Positions 49,060 through 59,360 of a DNA stretch of 64,000 bases are shown here, piece after piece. Position 1 is the stretch's first letter. Each line of letters begins with the position of its first letter. Made by a program: the position numbers and the translations under genes. Source of the stretch: Verticillium longisporum (lineage: Eukaryota; Ascomycota; Sordariomycetes; Glomerellales; Plectosphaerellaceae); the NCBI GenBank assembly GCA_019188255.1, contig JAETXT010000002.1, positions 620,001-684,000 of the forward strand, read 5' to 3'. The notes beneath the pieces were generated by a model. That model made no database searches. It saw only the letters and a program-made list of their open reading frames with translations, and was not told the origin of the DNA.

Positions 49060-49396
49060 GAAGCGAGAATTATTTGATCGCGCTAGACGTTCACCTTGAC
49101 TTTGGGTCAGTTTTGAGGGTTAAGGCAGGGTTAAGGCCGAACACACTGTCGACAAACCGATCGAGGAGAACAATGACATCAAAAGCCGAGTGCGAGGTAT
49201 CACTTGTAATCAATATCTACAACAGAGCTCTAAACAATTAGCCTCGAAAGAACACAGTCCACTGCTCTATCTTCTTCTTTTTTGCACCCGATAACATCCC
49301 CGTTACTACCGTGTGTGAGACCCCTCCAACGCCTGGTGCTGACAGCCCCGGAACCCCCAAGTGGAAAAAAATGGCAAAAAAGCAAGGAGCACCTTT
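49060..49396. other. Intergenic, convergent 3' regions
   Basis: A 337-nt spacer between the GMC oxidoreductase (+) and SRP40 (-) stops. Nothing distinctive apart from short A- and T-runs. Confidence 0.5.
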
Positions 49397-50699
49397 TTAC
49401 TCGTCAAACTTGACGCCGCCGCGACCGCCAATGTCAATCATGCCGCCGCGGTAGCTGCCCTTCTTCTTCTTGTTCTTCTCCTTGGTGAAGCCCTTGCCCT
49501 TGGTAACGATGAGGTCGGCGTGCGCGCGGTCGCTGTAGTCATTGGGGACGTAGTCGTTGGAGGCGAAGCGGGGGTCGACGTAGGTCGAGTCCTTGATGCG
49601 AGAGAAGGGGACGTTCTTGCCCTTTTGGTTGTTCATGTTGCCGCGGCCGCGGTTGGTGAGGGTGCTTGGGCGGGGGGCAGGGGCGGGGCCTGGAAGTCGG
49701 GCGAGGTCTTGTTGTCGAGGGTGACAGACGAGTCAGAAGGGGCGTCCTCGACGGCGGCCTTCTTCGCCTTGGTCTTTTCCTTCTTGGTGGCGACCTCGTC
49801 GTCGGACGAGTCGGAGTCGGAAGAAGAAGAGGAGGATGACGAGTCAGAGTCGGACTCGGGCAGGGGCACCTTGGCAGCGGCGGAACCGTCATCGGAGCTG
49901 GGATCGCTGCTATCAGAGTCCGAGTCTGAGTCCGAAGAGGAGGAGTCGCTATCGCTGCTCTCGCTGCTGCTGCTGCTGCTCTCGTCGCTGCTCTCAGCCT
50001 TTTTCGTGGCCTTCTTGCCCTTCTTGGCCTTAGCCTTGGCAGCCTTGCCCTCGTCCTCGCTGTCGGATTCAGAGGAGCTGTCCGACTCAGAGCTGGAGCT
50101 CGAGTCCGAGGACTCCGAAGAGCTGGCAGCCTTGGCCGTCTTCAGCTTCTTCGCCGTAGGACGCTTCTTGTCGGACTCGGAGTCGGAATCGGAAGAGTCC
50201 GAGTCAGACGAGTCACTGCTGTCTGAAGCAGGAGCCTTGCGCTTCAGGTTGACGACGGGAACAGCAATCTTGGGAGCGGGCTCATCGTCGCTGTCGCTGT
50301 CGGAGCTGCTCGAGTCGGAGTCGGAGCTGGAGTCGGAGCTCGACTCGGCGGCGGCAGCGTCAGCCATGTCGACATCCTCTTCGGAGCTCGAATCGCTGCT
50401 GCTGCTCTCGCTGGAGCTGACGTTCTGAACCACCGTCTCGGTGATGGTGACGGGCTCGCCCTCGGGGGTGCTCAGCGACGTCTCCCAGGTCTGGAAGACG
50501 CTGACGAGGTTGTGGCGGTGCTTTTGGTGGCATCCTTGGACTTGGGCGACTTCTTGCCATGCTTCTTCTTGGTGGCCACGTGGGAGGCCGTAGCGGGCTC
50601 GGAGGGGAAGTTCTCGACTAGGTCCATGAGCTCCGCGGGGGGAGCGGCAGGCGCGGCGACCTTCTTGCCCTTCTTGTCCTTCTTATCAGTCTTGGCCAT
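49397..50699 (-). CDS. SRP40: Nopp140/SRP40-type nucleolar phosphoprotein (two apparent frameshifts)
   Basis: SRP40/Nopp140 proteins are nucleolar chaperones of snoRNPs and rRNA synthesis. Corrected length is 434 aa from Met 50697-50699 (MAKTDKKDKK); a start at 50783 would add 28 residues. The N-terminal region (ELMDLVENF, then LVSVFQTWETSLSTPEGEP) precedes a long alternation of acidic Ser runs (SSDSDSSDSDS-like, casein kinase 2 substrates) and Lys/Ala-rich patches, which is the family hallmark. The conserved SRP40 C-terminal domain follows: VPFSRIKDSTYVDPRFASND, then ADLIVTKGKGFTKEKNKKK and the RGGMIDIGG end. The frame breaks at 50508-50509 (GG on +) and at G-run 49685-49688, each repaired by one base. 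Confidence 0.9.
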
Positions 50700-51917
50700 G
50701 GTGACGGTGGGCTGCTCGCTCTTGGGCGCGGTGGTTTTGACCGAGTTGTTTGAAAAGAGCCAAGCGGGTGGCTTGCTCGACATGTGTTGTGGTAGTTGAG
50801 TGCGGTGGGTGGCCAGGCACTTGGATCAACCTGGGGTTGGTGTGGTGGATTTAAGCAAGAGCAAGAGTTGCGATCCTTGACAGGGAGTATTTTTTTCCCC
50901 ACTGGGAGCACTGATCAGGTCGTCGCCCGATTCGAAGACGCCAGCCTCGACTGACCAATTTTTTTTCGAGACAGACCCTGGCCCCGCCAAGGGTCTTATC
51001 TTATCAAGATCCGCAACCCTCTCTCTACAGGCACAATATGCAGGCCAGAGAGGTCGCTTGGTTCACACCTGCACCAAGGCTTGATCATCTTTCCCAACTC
51101 AAAGGCTATTGCTATAGTATCTCCTACAGCGTCACTCAGACAGTTATAAGCCAATTACCCTAGTATGCTTGCAAGCACATCCATAGCCGGCTAGCTCCAG
51201 ATCCTGTGAAGTGAGCACCGTTCTCCAAGAAGGACAATCGCATACGTCTTTCTCCCAAAGACGAAATCAGAACTACTACTACCAGCTCAACATGGCCTCG
51301 TCAGAAGAGGCACTCTGTTGCACCATCACTATAGACCTCGGGTCCAGACCTGCACCGCGAAGTACTTCCGTGCGTGCATACAGTCAACCCCTACTGGTAT
51401 CATCAGCTCCAGCCCAGACTTCGCCGCGAAAGTGTTCCACCCTCAGCATTACGTCAACCCCAATAGGCATAGTGGATGAGCAGCCTTGCGCAACACAAGC
51501 GATGGAGGCGTCGACCCAGGCTGAGGTTGTCAGAGAAGCCTCCGTGCATGGAGTGGCAGACAAGAAGTAGCCCAGCATTACCCGCCCAGGTCTGAAACCC
51601 AATATGTCACAAAGCCGATAGGGATGCCCTGTATCCTGGATTATGATGACAATGTTGCTTTCATGGATCGTGGGTAGGTAAAGTAGCAACTGCTGTAGAG
51701 AGAATTGATTGTCACTGGCACTCAGATCTCATGTATCGAGGCCCGTGCATCGTATCCATGTGTGTGCGCCATGCACAAGCCCAAGTAAACAAAGGTCCCA
51801 CCATAGCTTTTAGTTCAATCCATTCCCAATACATCACCAGCTTTCACCTGATCCGCATCCTGGTCCCCATCATTTCCCAGCCGTCGTGCCGACACGGACG
51901 GGCACCAGCCACCTACG
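50700..51917. other. Intergenic, divergent SRP40/Rsm1 region
   Basis: Promoters of SRP40 (-) and the C3HC zinc-finger gene (+), with the possible small ORF at 51292-51570 in between. No other recognisable element was seen. Confidence 0.5.
51292..51570 (+). CDS. Possible small hypothetical protein, 92 aa
   Basis: The ORF begins in a near-ideal fungal start context (CTCAACATGGCC) after a CA/CT-rich leader-like stretch and encodes MASSEEALCCTITIDLG and onward to a VADKK end. It has no signal peptide, membrane segment or known domain, and is Ser/Thr-rich. Start context is the only positive evidence, so it may be chance. Confidence 0.25.
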   Translation: MASSEEALCCTITIDLGSRPAPRSTSVRAYSQPLLVSSAPAQTSPRKCSTLSITSTPIGIVDEQPCATQAMEASTQAEVVREASVHGVADKK

Positions 51918-53535
51918 ATGAACGCAACCAAAAGAAAGTTCAACTCGCTGATTCAGGGCATCGGCAGCCGGTCGTCGACACCTGCTAACGACACCGGCAC
52001 CACCATCGATGCATCACCTTCCGCCTCCCCTCGACCTGCCTCTCTCGCCTCCCTCCACACCTCACCAGCGACCATGGCCGTGGAAGAAGACCTGCTGCAA
52101 AAGCGACGGCGCCTGCAGGCGCTGACCGACAAGCGCGCCGCCGCAACGAACACCATCAAGTCCCTCGGCGGCACGACCAAGGTTTCGAACATTGTGCTTA
52201 AGAAGTGGAACTCGACCAGAGAACCTGCCGACGCGGCCAAGCCGGCCTCTAAGTACGCACCCAACGACCGCGCCGAGCTGCTGAAGAGGCTCGCCACCTT
52301 CCAGGAGATCACCGACTGGACGCCCAAGCCCGACCTGGTCAACGAGATCGAGTGGGCCAAGAGGGGGTGGGTGTGCCAGGGCAAGGAGCGCGTGCGCTGC
52401 ACGCTCTGCAGCAAGGAGCTCCTCGTCAAGCTCACGAAGAAGGAGGTCGATGGCAAGGACGTGCCCGCGCTCGTGTCTTCGGACGTCGAGGAGGCGCTGC
52501 AGGAGAAGTATGCCGAGCTTGTCGTTACCGCCCATCAGGAGGACTGCCTGTGGCGGAGGCAAGGATGTGACGGTATGGTGTTGTCCGATGCCTATTGCCC
52601 ATTGCTTCTCGACTGACTCTTCTTTGCGTAGACTCATTACTACGACTGTCATTGACGAATGCCAAAGTGAGCCACGAAGCTCTACGGCAGCGGTACGACG
52701 AGCTCTGCGCCCGGAAACCGTTCCTTCCCTATGAATTCAACCTACGACTCCCCGAAGGCCTCGACATTGACGCCATCCTTTCACAACTACCCGATGACTT
52801 TTTCAAGAACCCTGCTCCCAGATCAGACATGGAACATCCGAACCGCGTCGCCCTCGCTCTCGCCGTCATGGGTTGGCAGGGTCTTTCTAATGCTAGGATC
52901 GGCGCCGTGCCCAACTCGGCGTCCTGCCACACGTGCCTGCGCCGACTCGGCCTGTGGATGTTCAAGAGCAAGGAGGTCGGGCCAAACAATGAAGTGCTCG
53001 TCCCCGCGCCGATGGATCACCTCGACCCGGCCAGGGAGCACCGCTTCTTCTGCCCGTGGAAGAACCCCAGACCCAGCGGTGGAACAGCACCAAACCGCCC
53101 TCGGAGAAGGACCTGCCTGCGTGGACAATCCTGACGCAGGTCATCAAGAACGACGCATACCTGCGGGGCGCTTTGGATGACAGGCCAAAAAGCCGAGCGC
53201 GACCTAGCACCGCCAAGCACAATTCGGACAAGGATGACAACGGTCTGCCCTCTACTCCTGGACGGCCGAGCATGGCCACGACGACAATTGGCGATCGGGG
53301 CGGCGTCTCGTTCGATACACCGTCTCTGGCCGCGCAGGACGGCGACGAGGAGGACGAGGAGAAGGTACGCGACAAGAAGGACAAGGAGCGGTGGGCTCGT
53401 CTGAGGAGAGTCAAGAGCTTGTTTGAGACCAGAGGTGGGAAGAAGTCTCGGAAGTCCCAGAGTCGGCCCGGCACGGGACACTCGACTGCGTCAGCGCTGA
53501 CAGGGACGGTTCCTGGGGAGGCCACCAAGGAATAA
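51918..53535 (+). CDS. rsm1: C3HC zinc-finger protein, Rsm1/NIPA (ZC3HC1)-type (one apparent frameshift)
   Basis: Fungal Rsm1 is linked to mRNA export, and its animal relative ZC3HC1/NIPA is a nuclear-basket protein. Exons are 51918-52572 and 52632-53535, with a 59-nt intron (GTATGG donor). The corrected length is 519 aa. The C3HC zinc finger spans RGWVCQGKERVRCTLCSKEL to AHQEDCLWRRQGCD, with Cys, Cys, His and Cys visible. A second Rsm1-type zinc region contains SASCHTCLRRLGLWMF and HLDPAREHRFFCPW. The C-terminus is disordered and charged. One base is missing in C-run 53065-53068; with it the text reads FFCPWKNPQTQRWNSTKPPS. Start ATG is at 51918 (MNATKRKFNS). Confidence 0.88.
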
Positions 53536-53947
53536 GGGTTCGGCCTGGTAATGGGCCATCACAGGCGACCATTTGTATGTGTACCGTAATCATGAAGTTG
53601 AAGGTGGTGCAATGGCCAGGAGAGGTGCTTCACAAAGCAGAATGCATCATGACATGTACGCATAGAATACCCAATTATTTCATGTCAAATCACAAGCGTC
53701 GCAAAGGGCTAAGCTCACACCATTCACCATCGTGATCTTTGGATGAAGATATTCATCGGTAACAATTATGCAGTAATACGTCAGAAGTATCTATTATTTG
53801 CATAAAATGCATTTTCGCAGAACCTTCTGCCTCGATTCGCGGCTCATCTGAGCCTTCACCTTCACTTCAAACTTCAACGACTTGACTTCAAGTTCGCCAA
53901 AGAGCCCACAAGATGAATTTTTAGGCGTCGATTTATCATCTGAAACC
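53536..53947. other. Intergenic between Rsm1 and EngB-type genes
   Basis: A 412-nt spacer on the same strand, AT-richer around 53640-53820, holding the upstream 3' end and the EngB promoter. No gene was seen. Confidence 0.5.
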
Positions 53948-55342
53948 ATGTTCGGCCAACGAATTATCACTCCACAGCGACTCAGCGCGGCAGGCCGTGG
54001 CCTGAGATCGCAACCCCTATCATCAGAAACCCGCCGCTCATTCACGCCATCTGCGTTTCGATATCCTCGTTTGAGGCCAGGATCTCGAACCTCATCATTA
54101 GTGCGCCACGACTATGTCCAGCCAGCAGAGCAAGTCCCCAGCCGTGTCGAGCCAGAAGAGGCCCCCAAAGCAGACACCGCCAGCACACCACCGAAGCAAC
54201 CAAGACCACGCAGAATCCCCCCTCAACTCACGCAACCCCACGACATCTGGCGCGCTCACTCCATCCACCTCGAACTCCCCCCGGACGCATCAACCATACC
54301 AGTCGACGAATCCAGCGGTCCCCCAGAGTCCTACTTCTCCAAGGCGCCCACCAAACCCAAAGCGCCCCCGGCCCCCGGCACGCTCACCTTTGAGCCGACG
54401 CCGACGTCCACCCACGCCCTCGCCTCCAAGCTCCTGACAACCCAGACGCCGACGTTCCTGCACGCCTCGTCGCACCTGCGCAACACGCGCGCCAACTCGG
54501 CGCTGCCCGAGGTCGCCATCATCGGCGCCTCCAACTGCGGCAAGTCGACCTTTCTCAACGCGCTCGCGCACCGCGCGCACCTCGCGCGCACGTCGGCGCG
54601 CGCCGGCCACACGACGACGATGAACACGTACGGCCTCGGCCCGCCGCCGAACCCGCAGGCCCAGGCGCGGCTGCGCGCGCGTCTCGGCCCCGGCGAGCGC
54701 CCGCCGCGCCACGCCCTCGCCCTCGTCGACACGCCGGGCTACGGCTTCGGGTCGCGCACGGCCTGGGGCGACGGCATACTGGGCTACCTCGCGCGGCGGA
54801 CGCTGCTGCGGGGCGTCGTCGTGCTGCTGCCGGCCGACAAGGAGGGGCTCGCGCCGCGGGACGCCGAGGTGCTGCGCATGGTGGCGTCGCTCGGGCGGCA
54901 GGTGCTCGTCGTGCTGACCAAGACGGACAAGCTCGTGCGCGGGTACCGCGGGCCCGAGGCCGACGGCGACCTGCACGGGTGGGTGCGCGGGCGGGCGGCC
55001 GCCACGGTGCGCGCTGTGAGGAGGGCGTGCCGCGGCGAGAAGGGGACGCTCGTGCCGCGCGTCTATCTCACGGCCGCGGCCATGGAGAGGCGGGAGGGCG
55101 AGTGGAAATCCGAGCCGATGGGCTGCCATCGCGGCATGGCGGGCGTGCGTGAAGCCATCATGGAGATGGCCGGCGTTGGGGAGCTGCTGGCGCCGAACGG
55201 GAAAAAGCAAGCGGTCAAGCAGAATGTGCATAGTCTCGAGGACGTGCCGGCCGAGAAGCGGTCCGAAACCAGAGATCCCGAGGCCTGGGGAGGCGAGACG
55301 ATTTCTTTTGAGGACTTGGAGAAGATGTACCGAAAGAAGTAA
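53948..55342 (+). CDS. EngB/YihA-type GTPase, probable mitochondrial ribosome-assembly factor
   Basis: A single-exon gene of 464 aa, intact. The start at 53948 (MFGQRIITPQ) begins an Arg/Ser-rich, acid-poor N-terminus typical of a mitochondrial presequence. About 190 residues, including a long Pro-rich linker, precede the G domain. GTPase motifs are G1 GASNCGKS (residues 193-200), G2 AGHTTTMN, G3 DTPGYGFG and G4 TKTDKL. The G3 wording with GYGFG identifies the EngB group (bacterial YihA/YsxC; GTPBP8 and Mrx8 in eukaryotes), which helps assemble the large ribosomal subunit. A GC-rich insertion lies between G2 and G3 (PPPNPQAQARLRARLGPGER). The mitochondrial role is inferred from the family and presequence. 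Confidence 0.88.
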   Translation: MFGQRIITPQRLSAAGRGLRSQPLSSETRRSFTPSAFRYPRLRPGSRTSSLVRHDYVQPAEQVPSRVEPEEAPKADTASTPPKQPRPRRIPPQLTQPHDIWRAHSIHLELPPDASTIPVDESSGPPESYFSKAPTKPKAPPAPGTLTFEPTPTSTHALASKLLTTQTPTFLHASSHLRNTRANSALPEVAIIGASNCGKSTFLNALAHRAHLARTSARAGHTTTMNTYGLGPPPNPQAQARLRARLGPGERPPRHALALVDTPGYGFGSRTAWGDGILGYLARRTLLRGVVVLLPADKEGLAPRDAEVLRMVASLGRQVLVVLTKTDKLVRGYRGPEADGDLHGWVRGRAAATVRAVRRACRGEKGTLVPRVYLTAAAMERREGEWKSEPMGCHRGMAGVREAIMEMAGVGELLAPNGKKQAVKQNVHSLEDVPAEKRSETRDPEAWGGETISFEDLEKMYRKK

Positions 55343-55589
55343 TGCCTAGGCAGTTGGCCGTACGATAAGTTGTAAACCACAATGTATAACATGTAAATTC
55401 TGTAACAATGCACCAGAGTGGTCACTCCCTTTGATTAGGCACAGAAATTCACTCCCTACCTAAATTCAATTGCTCTCAGATTTGCTCAATTTCGCTATTC
55501 TAAATGTCCCTTGTGTTCCAATTCTTGAGATATCCGCCCACGTTACACATTCTATTTGTGCTCGTCAATTATGTTCCAGAAGTAACGTC

Positions 55590-58500
55590 TTAGCTTCCAA
55601 TCTTCCCATCCTGGAACCCGATCCACGGAATCCTGATCCTCAACGCCAACGAGCTCAGCACCACACTGATACTGCTCAACGCCATCGCCAACGCGGCCCA
55701 TACAGGGTCCAGCCGAATATGCTGTCCGGAACTCGTCGTAAACGGGTAGAAGCACCCGGCCGCCACAGGCAACGCGAGCACATTGTACACAATCGCCCAG
55801 GCAAAGTTGAGCCTGATTCGGCGGAATACCGTGCGGCTTAGCTCGAGTAGTGTCACCACTGCCCGTAGGTCGCTCGACACGAGCACAAAGTCGGCACTCG
55901 AAATGGCGACATCGCTGCCGCTACCGATGGCGATGCCGACGTCGGCGCGCGTCAGTGCAGGAGAATCGTTGATGCCGTCACCAACCATCGCGACCGTTGC
56001 CCGTTTCATCGTGTGCTCACGGCTGCCAGAACGGGCCTTCATGGTTGATTGGAGGTAAGTAATTTTCTCGGCTTTCTGCGAAGGAAGAACCTCAGCAAGA
56101 ACGTTGTTGGGGTCGATGCCGACTTGTGATGCAACGGCTTTAGCGGTCACCAGGTTGTCGCCAGAAAGCATCCACACACTCGTGCCTCGTTCCTGCAGGG
56201 CCTCGACAATGGCGAAAGCCTCTGGTCGAATCGGGTCTGCGATGGACAGAGCAGCCGCGAGAGTCCAGGGCGCCGTGTCCTTAGAGATCGGCTTTGTAGC
56301 AACAAGGGCAACAGATTTCGCTTCCCTCTTCCAGGTCTCGAGCTGCGCAGCCGTAGACTCGGACATGGCCACGTGGTTGTCCGACATCAAGCTCTCGTTG
56401 CCAACGATAATATCAAACGAGGCATCGAGCGACTGTCCGCGACAGATGGCCTTCATACCTCTACCAGGAATCTCCTGGAGATTGTCAACACTGGCCGACT
56501 GCTCCGTCCGAGACTTGCAATAGGACACGATGGCCTTGGCAATCGGGTGACTGCTGTTCTCCTCGACAGCCTTGAGCGCCGCAAAGAGAAGCCCTGTATC
56601 CTCCTGGCCCGCAGCCTCTTGCGTCGAGCCGGGATACGTCAGGGCGTCCGTGATCTTGGGCTCGCCACCGACCGTCAACGTGCCAGTCTTGTCGAACACC
56701 ACCAGGTCAACCTTGCTGGCCTTCTCAAACGCCTCGCCGCCACCTTTGGCTAGGATGCCATGCTTCGCCGCTAGACCCCCTCCAACAAAGATGGCCGTAG
56801 GGGCCGCGAGACCAAGGCCGCAGGGGCACGCGACAACGAAGACGGCAATGGCGAACTGGAGGGCGAATGCAACCCAGCCGCTCGTCGCATCGAGGTAAGA
56901 CTCCGGAAGCACGCCGGCGAGTCCGAGAATCGTCCAAGTCGCCCAGGTCAGGATAGCGATCAGCGTGATGATGGGCACAAAGTAGGCAGTGAGCATGTCG
57001 GCAACGCGCTCCATCGGAGCGCGCTTCGTCTGCCCCTCACGGACAATTTGGACAATTTGATCCAGCATCGACCGCCCGGCAGCTCCAGTGACGCGCATGA
57101 GGACAGCTGCATCCTTGTTGACAGTGCCCGCAAAGAGATCGTCGCCGACCTTCTTCCTGATGAGCCGCGATTCGCCCGTCAGACTAGACTCATCGAAGCT
57201 GCTCTCGCCCTGCACAATGACACCATCTGCAACGGGCGATGCACCATGCTGAACACGCACGATGTCTCCGAATTCAATCATTTCAACCTTGACGGTCGAA
57301 TCAATAGTGTTGCCAAGACTATCCTTCTCAACGAGGATGGCGGTGCTGGGGCGCAGCTTGCCAAGCATCTCAACAGCGTCGCCGGTTTTGGCCTTGCTGT
57401 ATGCCTCGATCAAACGACCAAGCAGAAGGAAGAGGGTGAGAAACACGACAGAATCGAAGTAAAAATGCGTATCCTCGACGAAATCCGGGTTCTCAATGCC
57501 TGCAGCGATCATTTGGCAGATGGAGGAGACGTAGGCAATCGTGGTGCCGAGCGAGATTAGCAAGTTCATGCTACCGAATTTGTAAAAACGGCGGAGGATA
57601 GGCGTCCTACTTCCGCGCCTCCACAGATTCTTCAATTCTTTGATAGCGCGGACGTGGAAGACATCGGTTGCGAAAAAGTAGACTGGTGTCGCCAAGATGA
57701 ACAAGGCAATCTGCGCCCGATTGATACCAGAGACCCAAGGTTTCATGAGATAGTGCCTCCAAGGATCATCATCCGAAACAAGGTTCATGTAGGCAATGCC
57801 AATGATGAAGGTAGGGATTGCGATAACCAGGCTCAAGTACACTCGGCGGAGCAATTGACGCTGATGACGGGCCACCACAGCCTTCGATCGGTCTTCGATG
57901 GTGGGCGGATGATATATCGATGGATGGAATGAGGGGTCTGCAGCCTCGATAGCTCCCAAGATGCGTCGGATCGTGAGGTATGGGGTGTTGGGCACGTAGG
58001 ATATCTGCATTTTTGGGTTTTCGACGGTCGGGGCTGAGACGATCTCGAGGTTCGGCTTGAACGCGGCAAGCGAATGCACCAGTCGATCCGGGCAGTGCTT
58101 GCAGTAGGCGCCTTCGACTAAGATTTGCACCCTCCTTTCCTGAGCGCTTTCGTGTTCAGGCTCAGCCTCGTATGCGACGACGCTGTCCACAGTGGCTTCA
58201 TAGCCCATGTCCTCAATGGCCTCGGCGATGTCGTTTTCCTTGCCGGCAACTGTGAAGTCGACAGTGGCGCTGTTAGAGACAAGGTTTACTGCAACATTGG
58301 AGATCCAGTCTAGCTTGTTCAGCTCAGCAGTAATGGCATTTGAACAGGAAGCGCATGTCATGCCGCCTATGGCCAGAGTTGTCCTCCATTGTGATGGCTC
58401 CTTCACAGCGTCTGAGCCTTCCTTGGTACCATTTGAGTTCTGGTCAGTCTGAACAACCTCCTCCAGAGACACATCGTAGCCAATGTCCTCAATCACTTGG

Positions 58501-59360
58501 ACGAGGACCTGAGCTTCATCCTTCTCCGTGACGTCCACAGTCGCGCTGTTATTGACGAGGTTGACAACGACCTTGGCAACACTGGGTCTTCGTTTGAGCT
58601 CATCTTCGATGGAGCGGACGCAAGACGTGCAGGTCATGCCTCCGATAGAGTAAGTGGCCCTCCAGGCGTGGCCAGCAATATCAATAGATGAGCTCGAACC
58701 GACGGCAGTGATACTCTCGAGAGTGGATAGCGTCGCGAGATCGGACGTGCCTGACCGTTCAAGCCTTGCCCTTGCGCCGGTCAACAGCGGGGTTTGCGAT
58801 CCTGAGCGTGGCGTATGAGGCCGTGAATGGCGGCATTCTTCGCAGTTTGCCAGATGAGTCTGCTGCCTCTTGGTAAGAGACTGTTTGAACCGAGGGGCAG
58901 TGAGCAGCCTGCCGAGGGCGCCAGCACCCTTGCTCTCGGCAGAATCATCGGCAGCTTGATATGACTGGTCCGCCAAGTTGTCAAGATCAAGGCTGTCGAC
59001 GGCTGCGGATGTGGTGGTTACACTGCAGACCTCGAAGCCGGCGGCTTCGAGCGACTTGGCCATGGTGGCTATGACATGGGCGACGGCGGGGCCCGTGTCG
59101 CGGTGCTCAACAGTAACAACCGATGTCACGACATTGGGCGAGATCCAGACAATGTCACGGCCGCATGCGTCGCCGAGAGCTTCTTGAATGGAGGAGACGC
59201 ATGACGGGCAGTGCAAGTTTCCCAGAAGGAAAGAGGTGGTCACTCGTTTATCGTCGGTAGTCTGTCCTGCTACGGTGCCATATTGGGCGGCCGAGTCGGC
59301 GTGCACACCGGCCCTTCTCGTTGACGCTTTCTTTCTGGGTAGCAATGGATCGGTGTCCAT
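55590..59360 (-). CDS. CCC2: CCC2/ATP7-type P1B copper-transporting ATPase
   Basis: CCC2 pumps Cu(I) into the Golgi lumen for multicopper oxidases. Single exon, intact, 1256 aa from Met 59358-59360 (MDTDPLLPRK); the frame stays open upstream to Met 59561. Three classical metal-binding CxxC pairs are at C51 (HCPSC), C244 (MTCTSC) and C336 (MTCASC). A fourth, atypical pair is C420/C423 (YCKHC). An additional CEEC pair at 173-176 in the first linker is followed by His. The P-type core shows SFDESSLTGES, VACPCGLGLAAP (the CPC transport site), VFDKTGTLT (phosphorylated Asp), SSHPIAKAIVSY, and MVGDGINDSPAL. Paired hydrophobic helices flank these. The N-terminal D-T-D-P-L-L fits a DxxxLL sorting signal. 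The 3' end lies 247 nt from the convergent EngB gene. Confidence 0.95.
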   Translation of the reverse strand: MDTDPLLPRKKASTRRAGVHADSAAQYGTVAGQTTDDKRVTTSFLLGNLHCPSCVSSIQEALGDACGRDIVWISPNVVTSVVTVEHRDTGPAVAHVIATMAKSLEAAGFEVCSVTTTSAAVDSLDLDNLADQSYQAADDSAESKGAGALGRLLTAPRFKQSLTKRQQTHLANCEECRHSRPHTPRSGSQTPLLTGARARLERSGTSDLATLSTLESITAVGSSSSIDIAGHAWRATYSIGGMTCTSCVRSIEDELKRRPSVAKVVVNLVNNSATVDVTEKDEAQVLVQVIEDIGYDVSLEEVVQTDQNSNGTKEGSDAVKEPSQWRTTLAIGGMTCASCSNAITAELNKLDWISNVAVNLVSNSATVDFTVAGKENDIAEAIEDMGYEATVDSVVAYEAEPEHESAQERRVQILVEGAYCKHCPDRLVHSLAAFKPNLEIVSAPTVENPKMQISYVPNTPYLTIRRILGAIEAADPSFHPSIYHPPTIEDRSKAVVARHQRQLLRRVYLSLVIAIPTFIIGIAYMNLVSDDDPWRHYLMKPWVSGINRAQIALFILATPVYFFATDVFHVRAIKELKNLWRRGSRTPILRRFYKFGSMNLLISLGTTIAYVSSICQMIAAGIENPDFVEDTHFYFDSVVFLTLFLLLGRLIEAYSKAKTGDAVEMLGKLRPSTAILVEKDSLGNTIDSTVKVEMIEFGDIVRVQHGASPVADGVIVQGESSFDESSLTGESRLIRKKVGDDLFAGTVNKDAAVLMRVTGAAGRSMLDQIVQIVREGQTKRAPMERVADMLTAYFVPIITLIAILTWATWTILGLAGVLPESYLDATSGWVAFALQFAIAVFVVACPCGLGLAAPTAIFVGGGLAAKHGILAKGGGEAFEKASKVDLVVFDKTGTLTVGGEPKITDALTYPGSTQEAAGQEDTGLLFAALKAVEENSSHPIAKAIVSYCKSRTEQSASVDNLQEIPGRGMKAICRGQSLDASFDIIVGNESLMSDNHVAMSESTAAQLETWKREAKSVALVATKPISKDTAPWTLAAALSIADPIRPEAFAIVEALQERGTSVWMLSGDNLVTAKAVASQVGIDPNNVLAEVLPSQKAEKITYLQSTMKARSGSREHTMKRATVAMVGDGINDSPALTRADVGIAIGSGSDVAISSADFVLVSSDLRAVVTLLELSRTVFRRIRLNFAWAIVYNVLALPVAAGCFYPFTTSSGQHIRLDPVWAALAMALSSISVVLSSLALRIRIPWIGFQDGKIGS

